Assembly (NCBI GenBank): GCA_902797495.1
Contig: CADBTH010000183.1
Coordinates: forward strand, 1 to 13,140
DNA length: 13,140 nt
Reading direction: 5' to 3'
Source: an uncultured Ruminococcus sp.
GTDB lineage: Bacteria > Bacillota > Clostridia > Oscillospirales > CAG-272
Under the pieces are notes generated by a model. The model did no database searches. It worked only from the letters and a program-made list of their open reading frames with translations, and was not told the origin of the DNA. This document shows positions 6,301 through 12,588 of this stretch, one piece after another. Position 1 is the stretch's first letter, and each line of letters begins with the position of its first letter. The translations under genes and the position numbers were made by a program.

Positions 6301-7341
6301 TCAGAATCTCTTTTTCGCGGGGATCGTGCAGACGAAGCGTTCGAGAAGATCGAATCCTCCGGACGAGCTCTTCAGAGCCGTGTCGACCTCAACGCATCTC
6401 TCGATGACCGTCCTGACCGCCGCCGTTTCGACGTCCCTCACCGCCTCCATATACTTTCCGACTCTGAATTCGTGTATCCCGAGCTTCTTCGAGATCTCGC
6501 CCTTCAGCATCCCGTTTTTCATATACGCGGAGACGAACATCATGTTGTTGAATTCCGACGTCATTCTTGCGATGACGGAGACGGGGCTCATCTTCTTCTC
6601 GCGGCACTCCCTTATCGCGGCGAGAGCGCCTTCTCTGTTGCCGGAAACGACGGCGTTCGAGAGTGCGAAAGCGTCGAGTTCCCCGTTCTCGGAGCAGATC
6701 GCGGCGACCGTGTTCCGGTCGACCTCGGTCATACCTTTCGCGCGCGCATAGCACGATATCTTCTCGATCTCGCCCGAGAGAGAGTACATATCCGGTCCCG
6801 ACGTATCGATAAGGTAGGAGAGCGCGTTCGGCGCGACCGACAGTCCGTCCGAGGCGAAGTGCTTCTCCGCCCACTTTCCGAGAACGGCGGGAGCCTGATA
6901 CGGCACTTCCACCGGAGTCAGATAGCGGGTCAGCTCGCGGTATTCCGCGGAGGGCTTTCCGCGCTTCAGATTCCCCTCGTCAAAGTACCCTGAGGGTATG
7001 ACGAAGAGGAGCACCACCGGAGGCGAGTGCTTCAGGATATCGAGCGAGGCGTAAACGTTCTCGCGCTCGCCCTCGCCGAGCTCCGAAAAGCGCACCCTGA
7101 ACACGGCGCAGCACTTCTCCGCCATCATCGGGGAGGCGGAGAGCGCGTCCTCGAGGAATGACGGATCGTACGAATTCTCGTCGTTTTCTATTAAATTGAC
7201 CTTGGAAAAGTCGTCGTCTCCGACGACCGATTTTACGGCGAGCGGCACGAGGCGATCCTTCAGATATTCCTCTTCCCCGTAGATCAGATATCCGCCGGAA
7301 AGACCGCTCTTTATCTGCGCTCTGAATTCTTTTTCGTTCAC
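6301..7341 (-). CDS. holA: DNA polymerase III delta subunit (clamp loader)
   Basis: The delta subunit opens the beta sliding clamp during replication. The N-terminal motif GGYLIYGEEEYLKD matches the family Walker-like region; the middle carries the typical VEVPYQAPAVLGKWAEKHF and DMYSLSGEIEKIS segments; the C-terminal helical collar domain (HEFRVGKYMEAV, then TALKSSSGG) ends the protein. With the GTG start at 7341 it is 346 residues, normal for the family. I prefer this GTG because GGGGGA precedes it by four bases. A TTG at 7368 would add nine residues but has no ribosome site. It heads a three-gene run with the RNase M5-like and YgiQ-like genes. No confident promoter was found in the 96-bp gap upstream. 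Confidence 0.93.
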   Translation of the reverse strand: MNEKEFRAQIKSGLSGGYLIYGEEEYLKDRLVPLAVKSVVGDDDFSKVNLIENDENSYDPSFLEDALSASPMMAEKCCAVFRVRFSELGEGERENVYASLDILKHSPPVVLLFVIPSGYFDEGNLKRGKPSAEYRELTRYLTPVEVPYQAPAVLGKWAEKHFASDGLSVAPNALSYLIDTSGPDMYSLSGEIEKISCYARAKGMTEVDRNTVAAICSENGELDAFALSNAVVSGNREGALAAIRECREKKMSPVSVIARMTSEFNNMMFVSAYMKNGMLKGEISKKLGIHEFRVGKYMEAVRDVETAAVRTVIERCVEVDTALKSSSGGFDLLERFVCTIPAKKRF

Positions 7342-7437
7342 GTTATCCCCCAAATGAGATCGTTTCAAAAAGAAATAATATGAATCTTTTCAATGTTTTT
7401 TTCTGATCGTTCCGTCAATTCCGCAAAGAATAAGAAT

Positions 7438-7881
7438 ATGAAAAGAACGATCTCACTGATTATAATTATACTGACCGTATTCGCCGCGGCGCAAAACTCC
7501 GCCGCCTGCTATAAAGACCTCGCTCTGTCCGACGACGACGTAGTTCTCACGGCAAAGGCGGTGAGAGAATACGCGGACGGGAAAAACTTTCTCGTCAAAG
7601 CCGCCGTCACCGCGATGATCTACAACAGGATCGGCGACCCCGCTCTTCCGTCCGACGTCGAAGGCGCACTGTCGTGTCCGCGCCCCGCGCTCGTACCGAG
7701 CTCCGGCGTCGTGCCGTACGATATGCTCGAGGAGTACGTCGTCCTCGCAAAGCTCGTCCGCGACTACGGGATCGACCCGACGTGCGGCGCCGTCTTCTGC
7801 TTCGGGGAGGGTGACCCCGCCGCGAGAGGATACGACGTCACTCTGATCCTTGACGGGCTCGTCTTCGCGAAGCCTTACTGA
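7438..7881 (+). CDS. Small exported SleB/CwlJ-like protein lacking the catalytic Glu
   Basis: A 147-residue protein with an N-terminal signal sequence (KRTISLIIIILTVFAAAQ, cleavage likely near Ala22-Ala23). The mature part aligns by eye with the Hydrolase_2 (SleB/CwlJ) fold, which in spore cortex-lytic and wall hydrolases attacks peptidoglycan: TAKAVREYADGKN (38-50) parallels the family ARxVxxEARGE segment, AAVTAMIYNRIGDP (55-68) parallels VAVAAVILNRVRSP, and GIDPTCGAVFCF (111-122) parallels the DPTGGALYFY segment. At the catalytic Glu position this protein has Tyr45, and the second Glu of the motif is Lys49. A non-enzymatic wall-binding or regulatory role is therefore inferred. I chose the ATG at 7438 because it begins directly at the signal peptide; its ribosome site (AAAGAATAAGA) is weak. 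The ATG at 7393 in the same frame would place 15 polar residues before the signal. Confidence 0.65.
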   Translation: MKRTISLIIIILTVFAAAQNSAACYKDLALSDDDVVLTAKAVREYADGKNFLVKAAVTAMIYNRIGDPALPSDVEGALSCPRPALVPSSGVVPYDMLEEYVVLAKLVRDYGIDPTCGAVFCFGEGDPAARGYDVTLILDGLVFAKPY

Positions 7882-8454
7882 TCACATAAACTCCACGTCG
7901 CCGTCCGACATACTCTTGATCTTAGCGAGGGACTCGACTCTGATACCCATGGCTCTGATCTTGTCGCCGCCGCCCTGGTAGTGCTTCTCTATCGCGATAC
8001 CGACTCCCGCGACTCTCGCGCCCGCCGCGTTGCAGATCGACGTCAGCGCGAGGAGAGCCTCGCCGTTTGCGAGAAAATCGTCGATGATGAGAACGCTGTC
8101 GTCCTTGCCGAGATACTTCTTCGACACGACGATATCGTTCACGTTGCCGTGGGTGAACGAGTACGCCTTAGCCGTGTAGAAATCGCTTCCGATGTTGGAG
8201 GATTTAGATTTTTTCGCGAAAAGCACCGGCACGTTACCGAAGTGGCGCGCGGCGATGCAGGCGATACCGATACCGGACGCCTCGATCGTGAGGATCTTGT
8301 TGATCTTTTCGCCCTTGAAAAGACGAGCCCACTCCTTTCCCATCTCGTCGATCAGCTCAACGTCTATCATGTGATTGAGAAAATTGTCTACCTTTAATAT
8401 ATCGTTCCCGAGAAACGTACCGTCTTCTCTGATCCTTTTTTCAAGCAGTTCCAT
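7882..8454 (-). CDS. xpt: Xanthine phosphoribosyltransferase
   Basis: Salvages xanthine to XMP using PRPP in the cytoplasm. The 190-residue protein carries the type I PRTase PRPP loop VLIIDDFLANGEA (121-133) and the family segments ILKVDNFLNHMID (19-31) and TIEASGIGIA (56-65), closely matching Bacillus Xpt (194 residues). I chose the ATG at 8454 because GAGGTG lies six to eight bases before it; a GTG at 8463 in the same frame is part of that ribosome site. A sigma-A promoter lies just upstream and gives a leader of about 23 nt, too short for the purine riboswitch seen before xpt in Bacillus. Its stop codon directly abuts the stop of the converging gene, with no terminator between. Confidence 0.96.
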   Translation of the reverse strand: MELLEKRIREDGTFLGNDILKVDNFLNHMIDVELIDEMGKEWARLFKGEKINKILTIEASGIGIACIAARHFGNVPVLFAKKSKSSNIGSDFYTAKAYSFTHGNVNDIVVSKKYLGKDDSVLIIDDFLANGEALLALTSICNAAGARVAGVGIAIEKHYQGGGDKIRAMGIRVESLAKIKSMSDGDVEFM

Positions 8455-8483
8455 AATTCGCACCTCGCAGTTTATATATATTT

Positions 8484-8512
8484 ATTTTATCACAAACGGA
8501 GTTTCAAATCAA
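8484..8512 (-). promoter_or_regulatory. Sigma-A promoter of xpt
   Basis: Minus strand: TTGATT (8507-8512), 17-bp spacer, TAAAAT (8484-8489). The start would be near 8477, about 23 nt before the xpt ATG. Confidence 0.7.
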
Positions 8513-8588
8513 TACGTTGCGAAGAAAGAAACGCGTCCTGCGCGATAAAACGAAACGAGCGGCGTTTATATTTCAGACGAACGTATCC

Positions 8589-8617
8589 TTGACACGGGAG
8601 GCGCCGTCTGTTACAAT
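8589..8617 (+). promoter_or_regulatory. Sigma-A promoter of the SPFH gene
   Basis: Perfect TTGACA (8589-8594), 17-bp spacer, TACAAT (8612-8617). The start near 8624 leaves a leader of about 25 nt with GGAGG at 8636-8640. Confidence 0.88.
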
Positions 8618-8648
8618 GGTATTGTCAATAAATACGGAGGCAAATAAA

Positions 8649-9455
8649 ATGAAACAAAAACTCGGAAAAAAGATCATTCTGCCCGTGGTTATCGCGATAC
8701 TCGTGATAATCGTTCTCGCGAACAGTTTTACAGTCGTGTCCGCGGGCCACACGGGAGTCATCGTCACCTTCGGTAAGGTAAACGACACCGTGCTTCAGGA
8801 GGGTATGCACTTCAAGATCCCGTTCGTTCAGCAGTGCGTCGAGATCGACAACAGGATCGTCAAGCTCGAGGTGCAGACGGAAGCGTTCTCGAAGGACCTT
8901 CAGAGCGTAATGACGACCCTCGCGATCAACTACAGAGTCGACACCTCGAAGTCCTACAGTATCTATAAGAACATAGGCGCGGACTACGAGGCGGTGCTCG
9001 TGACCCCCGCCGTGAACGAGGTGCTCAAGGCGATCACCGCCCAGTACACCGCAGAGCAGAGCGTAACGAACAGAGCTCTGATCTCCGACGGACTCGTCAA
9101 CGGGCTGAACGAAAAGCTCAACGACATCGGACTCTACGTCACCGACGTCAACATCATCAACTTCGACTTCTCCGAAGCGTTCATCAACGCGATCGAAGAA
9201 AAGCAGGTAGCTCAGCAGAAGCTCCTCAAGGCGGAGACGGAAAAGCAGACGGCTATCACTAACGCCGAGGCGGAAGCAGAGACGATCCGCATCAAAGCCG
9301 AAGCGGAAGCAGACGCAAACCGCACTATCAGCGAATCGCTCACAGACAACGTCATCGAGTACAAGAAGCTCGAAAAGTGGGACGGAGTTCTCCCGAAGGT
9401 CACGGGCGGCGCTTCTGCGCTGATCGATATCGGCGACGCATCCGCGGAAAACTGA
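8649..9455 (+). CDS. Prohibitin-like SPFH (band 7) membrane protein
   Basis: Membrane scaffold of the prohibitin branch of the SPFH family, which forms large rings or microdomains and often assists proteases. One N-terminal membrane helix (about 9-26) is followed by the SPFH domain (about 27-185; GHTGVIVTFGKV and GMHFKIPF are typical), an Ala/Glu-rich coiled coil (about 183-228, AEAEAETIRIKAEAEADA) and the prohibitin-type tail KLEKWDGVLPKVTGG (240-254). It is 268 residues, normal for the family. The ATG at 8649 has GGAGG eight bases upstream and sits behind a strong promoter; the frame is open further upstream, but that extension crosses the promoter. It stands alone, with no NfeD-like partner or FtsH beside it. 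Confidence 0.92.
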   Translation: MKQKLGKKIILPVVIAILVIIVLANSFTVVSAGHTGVIVTFGKVNDTVLQEGMHFKIPFVQQCVEIDNRIVKLEVQTEAFSKDLQSVMTTLAINYRVDTSKSYSIYKNIGADYEAVLVTPAVNEVLKAITAQYTAEQSVTNRALISDGLVNGLNEKLNDIGLYVTDVNIINFDFSEAFINAIEEKQVAQQKLLKAETEKQTAITNAEAEAETIRIKAEAEADANRTISESLTDNVIEYKKLEKWDGVLPKVTGGASALIDIGDASAEN

Positions 9456-9473
9456 TCCGATAAAACAAAAAAT

Positions 9474-9506
9474 CAGGGCTGACGCATAAGCGTCAGCCCT
9501 GTTTTT
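9474..9506. terminator. Bidirectional terminator between convergent genes
   Basis: Perfect 12-bp stem, CAGGGCTGACGC (9474-9485) with GCGTCAGCCCTG (9490-9501), around the loop ATAA. On the plus strand five T follow (9502-9506); on the minus strand the stem is followed by ATTTTTTGTTTT. It serves both the SPFH gene and the surface-protein gene. Confidence 0.95.
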
Positions 9507-9521
9507 ATTTACTCTTCTTTA

Positions 9522-12401
9522 TTATTTATTAAAGAGTTTCTTCTTTGCAACGATTACCGCTGCGCCGGAAACTGCAGCGATCATAGCGATGAATACCAGA
9601 GTTGTGATATTGTCGCCGGTCTGCTTTGCGCCGCCCTTATTGGGATCGGGTTTCGGTGCGGGTGTAGGTGTAGGTGTAGGCTCGGGTTTGCCGGGATCCG
9701 GTGTGACAGGCTCGAGCTTCGGAATAGGCTCAGTCTTCGTGTGAGAAGGATCTCTCTTGCACGTGTAGGTGATCTCGCCTTCTTCTTCAGCCGTAGCTTC
9801 CTTCGTTACAACGCCGTCGTCCCAGTCGTGGCCGAGAGCGGGGATAACGTCTTCGAGTTTCGTCTCGCCGCATCTCTTACACGTGAAGAGCATGCCGCCG
9901 TCAGTCTCGCAGGTTGCGGGAGTTTCAACGCCTTCGTCCCAGTCGTGGCCGAGTTTTTCAACTACGTCGTCCGTGTACGTGTCGCCGCATCTGGAGCACG
10001 TGTAAGTCGTGTAGCCGTCTTCCGTGCAGGTGGGCTCAGTTACTACTGCTACGTAGTCGTGGCCGAGAGCGGGAACTTCATCAGCGGTGTACGTGTGAGA
10101 AGCGTCGTTCTTGCAAACGTACGTCGTGTAGCCTGCCTCTGTGCAAGTCGGAGCTACGACAGCAGCAGCCTCGTAGTCGTGTCCTGTTGCGGGGATCGTC
10201 TTTGTCTCTCTGGAGAGCTCTGCTCCGCAGCGCTCGCAGTAAACTACTTCGTCATAAGAGCCGTCAGCCTCGCACTTAGCGGGAACTACGTTCTCCTGAA
10301 CGGGAGCGCCTGCCTTGTGTCCGAGAGCTTCGACGGGATCAGCCGTGTAAGTGTCGTCGCATCTGGAGCATGTGTAAGTCGTGTAGCCTGCTTCCGTGCA
10401 GGTGGGCGCCGTAACTACTGCTTTGTAGTCGTGTCCGAGAGCGGGTTCGCCGGCTTCCGTATATGTGTGAGAAGCGTCGTTCTTGCAGACGTACGTCGTG
10501 TAACCTGCCTCTGTGCATGTCGGAGGAGTTACGGTTGCTTCATAGTCATGTCCCGTTGCGGGAAGAACGTCCGTCTTCGTATCGCCGCATCTGGAGCACT
10601 TGTAGGAAACGGAACCGTCAACTTCGCAAGTTGCTTCTGTTCTTGCTGTTTCGACCCAGTTGTGCTCGATGAGAGCGCCTTCCTCGGTCTTCGTATGAGA
10701 AGCGTCGTTCTTGCAGACGTAGTGGATCGTGCCGATCTCGCCGCAGTTGCCCGTTACTATAGTCTGTTCCCAATCGTGTCCTGTTGCGGGCTCGGTCTTT
10801 GTCTCTCTTGAAAGCTCTGTTCCGCAGACGGTGCAGTAAACTACTTCGTCGTAAGAGCCGTCAGCCTCGCACTTAGCGGGAACTACGTTCTCCTGAACTG
10901 CAGCTGCGGGTGTGTGTCCGAGAGCGTCAACGGGATCAGCAGTGTACGTGTCGCCGCATCTGGAGCATGTGTATGTCGTGTATCCTGCCTCTGTGCATGT
11001 AGGAGGAGTTACTGTCGCTTCGTAGTCGTGTCCGAGAGCCGGGATGACCTCGTCCGTGAGGACTGTACCGCAGTCGTTGCACGTTACTCTCGTGAAGCCG
11101 TCTTCCGTGCAGGTAGCATCCTGATGCTCGGTCGTTGTGTTCGTATGATCGCAAGTTGCGCCTACGACCGTGAGTTTGCCCTGAACGACCTTGAACGGTA
11201 CGTTGTTGTATTCGTTGTCGATCGTGTTGTCGGGCTGATATACGATGCTGATATCGTATTCGCCGGCAGCAAGAGCGGACGTGTCGAGCGTCAGCGAGAA
11301 GAGCTTACCGTTGTTCGTAACGTTGTCGAACGTGCTGTTCTCGTACTGAGCGATCGTCATCAGCTTGCCTTCGTAAGAAACGCCTGCAGCCTCAAATGCA
11401 GCCTCAAGTCCCGCGAACGCGATCTTCTTGAACATATCCTGAGGTTTCTGGTCGCGCATCGAAGGTGTGTTGATGGGAGATACGGGAAGAGCGGAAGAAG
11501 CGAATACCTCGCCGTTTTCGAAGTTCTCGTAAGCCATATCATCGTCGTATACGACGCAGATCTGTGTTCCGAAGATGCCGGGGTTACCGGAAACGTCTAC
11601 GTTGAACGTAGCTGTGGGATCACCCTGGTTGATCGTTACTTCGTTGAGAGTGAACGTGGGGTCGCCTGCCGGCGGTTCCGGCTTCTTGATCTTTACGGTG
11701 CATCCGTAGTTGTCTGCATCGTAGTATGCCCATTCGTCAGCCCACTCGGCTTTCTTCGGGTTCGGGCTGTGAAGAGCGCCTTCATAGTCTTCCCAAAGTT
11801 CGATGTGAAGATCTTCACCGGTCGGGTTCTTGGAAGCGTCGTACGTGAATCTGAATCTGCAGATTCTGCCGTTGTCGAACGTGTCTACAGGGATCTCTTC
11901 GTCGAGCTCTTCGTCATATTCAAATCTCTCGCAGTCGAAGAGAGGAGACGTCCACTTCTTGCCTTCGAGAAGTTCTTTCTCGCGAGCTTCGAACGTCGCT
12001 ATCTGTTCGGGTGTGTCGAACTCGTCGCCCTGACCTACGTCGTATCCGCGGAGCAGCATGAGCGATCTTGCGAAGATGCCGTCAGCCTTGTCGCGCTCGA
12101 TACCGGGCGTGAGGTCGGAAGATGTTGCGATACCCGTTGCCGTCGTTCTGTAGAGCGTCAGGCACTCCGGATAGATCGTAAACCATTTGAGGTATTCGAA
12201 ACCGTCTGTGTTGTTGGATACGTTGACGTAAATATCAACGTACTGATCTTTCTCGGGATCGAACTCGGTATCTTCAGCCCATACGCTGAATCTGTTTTCC
12301 TCGGTGGGGACTGTGACGTCGTCCGCCGTAACAGCAAATACCGGAGAAATCGAAGAAACGATCATCAACGCAACGATCACGAATGATAACAGTTTTTTCA
12401 T
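9522..12401 (-). CDS. Large surface protein: cohesin-like domains, twelve Cys/His repeats, C-terminal anchor
   Basis: A 959-residue exported protein of unknown role. A signal peptide (1-23, LLSFVIVALMIVSSISPVFA) is followed by a beta-rich domain (about 30-235) and a second (about 245-416) that resembles cohesin modules, starting FTLNEVTINQGDPTATFNVDVSG and ending VPFKVVQGKLTVVG. Residues 417-897 are twelve repeats of about 38-46 residues carrying C...CxxC...GH motifs, treated in their own entry. A Pro/Thr linker (TPTPTPAPKPDP) leads to AKQTGDN, a transmembrane helix (about residues 936-953) and KKKLFNK, which looks like a degenerate LPxTG-type sorting signal. The ATG at 12401 has GGAGG nine bases upstream; the open frame further upstream crosses the promoter. 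Similar repeat-rich proteins are common in gut clostridia. Adhesion or matrix binding is inference only; if the cohesin-like domains are real, a dockerin partner is possible. Confidence 0.85.
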   Translation of the reverse strand: MKKLLSFVIVALMIVSSISPVFAVTADDVTVPTEENRFSVWAEDTEFDPEKDQYVDIYVNVSNNTDGFEYLKWFTIYPECLTLYRTTATGIATSSDLTPGIERDKADGIFARSLMLLRGYDVGQGDEFDTPEQIATFEAREKELLEGKKWTSPLFDCERFEYDEELDEEIPVDTFDNGRICRFRFTYDASKNPTGEDLHIELWEDYEGALHSPNPKKAEWADEWAYYDADNYGCTVKIKKPEPPAGDPTFTLNEVTINQGDPTATFNVDVSGNPGIFGTQICVVYDDDMAYENFENGEVFASSALPVSPINTPSMRDQKPQDMFKKIAFAGLEAAFEAAGVSYEGKLMTIAQYENSTFDNVTNNGKLFSLTLDTSALAAGEYDISIVYQPDNTIDNEYNNVPFKVVQGKLTVVGATCDHTNTTTEHQDATCTEDGFTRVTCNDCGTVLTDEVIPALGHDYEATVTPPTCTEAGYTTYTCSRCGDTYTADPVDALGHTPAAAVQENVVPAKCEADGSYDEVVYCTVCGTELSRETKTEPATGHDWEQTIVTGNCGEIGTIHYVCKNDASHTKTEEGALIEHNWVETARTEATCEVDGSVSYKCSRCGDTKTDVLPATGHDYEATVTPPTCTEAGYTTYVCKNDASHTYTEAGEPALGHDYKAVVTAPTCTEAGYTTYTCSRCDDTYTADPVEALGHKAGAPVQENVVPAKCEADGSYDEVVYCERCGAELSRETKTIPATGHDYEAAAVVAPTCTEAGYTTYVCKNDASHTYTADEVPALGHDYVAVVTEPTCTEDGYTTYTCSRCGDTYTDDVVEKLGHDWDEGVETPATCETDGGMLFTCKRCGETKLEDVIPALGHDWDDGVVTKEATAEEEGEITYTCKRDPSHTKTEPIPKLEPVTPDPGKPEPTPTPTPAPKPDPNKGGAKQTGDNITTLVFIAMIAAVSGAAVIVAKKKLFNK
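9661..9678 (-). repeat. Hexanucleotide repeat encoding the Pro-Thr linker
   Basis: GGTGTA three times on the plus strand, preceded by a variant copy; it encodes the TPTPTP stretch between the repeats and the membrane anchor. Confidence 0.85.
9712..11153 (-). repeat. Twelve tandem Cys/His (zinc-ribbon-like) repeats
   Basis: Coding repeat in the surface protein, units of about 38-46 residues each ending in a Gly-His boundary (PALGHD or PATGHD). Eight units (1, 2, 3, 5, 7, 8, 10, 11) have one Cys about 10 residues before a CxxC (TCTEAGYTTYTCSRCGDT). Four (4, 6, 9, 12) keep the first Cys of the pair but replace the second with CKNDASHT or CKRDPSHT, moving a His to six residues after the Cys. Unit 12 also lacks the leading Cys. 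Units 3 and 8 are longer variants (VQENVVPAKCEADGSYDEVV). Units 2-5 and 7-10 show the same order of variant types at a 597-bp offset. Confidence 0.9.
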
Positions 12402-12435
12402 TTTAGAATTCCTCCTAAAAAATTTATCTGACTGT

Positions 12436-12464
12436 ATTATATAATAACTAATTATAAAAGTCAA
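12436..12464 (-). promoter_or_regulatory. Sigma-A promoter of the surface-protein gene
   Basis: Minus strand: TTGACT (12459-12464), 17-bp spacer, perfect TATAAT (12436-12441) in an AT-rich stretch. The start would be near 12429, giving a leader of about 28 nt with GGAGG before the ATG. This looks like a strong promoter. Confidence 0.88.
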
Positions 12465-12528
12465 TAGAAAAAGATTATCTTTTTTTGTAAACATTTGATA
12501 TAGCCTTCATGTACGTGAGATTTCCGAT

Positions 12529-12570
12529 GCAAAAAAAGAAAAGCACTTTCCGCATTTGCAGAAAGTGCTT
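12529..12570 (-). terminator. Rho-independent terminator after the ABC ATPase gene
   Basis: Perfect 10-bp stem, AAGCACTTTC (12541-12550) with GAAAGTGCTT (12561-12570), 10-base loop; on the minus strand it is followed by TTTTCTTTTTTT. It lies 18 bp after the ATPase stop and separates it from the surface-protein promoter. Confidence 0.92.
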
Positions 12571-12588
12571 TGTGTTCCGTGAATGAGA

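Noticed and set aside
7342..7368. TTG start at 7368 for holA
   Set aside because: No ribosome site precedes it, whereas GTG at 7341 has GGGGGA at good spacing and gives a normal N-terminus.
8517..8648. Upstream extension of the SPFH protein by 44 residues
   Set aside because: The extension crosses the TTGACA/TACAAT promoter and the GGAGG site; the ATG at 8649 fits both signals and the family start.
10914..12386. 490-residue and 356-residue plus-strand frames opposite the surface-protein gene
   Set aside because: They mirror the Cys/His repeats in the antisense frame and have no ribosome site or family resemblance; the minus-strand gene has a signal peptide, promoter and ribosome site.
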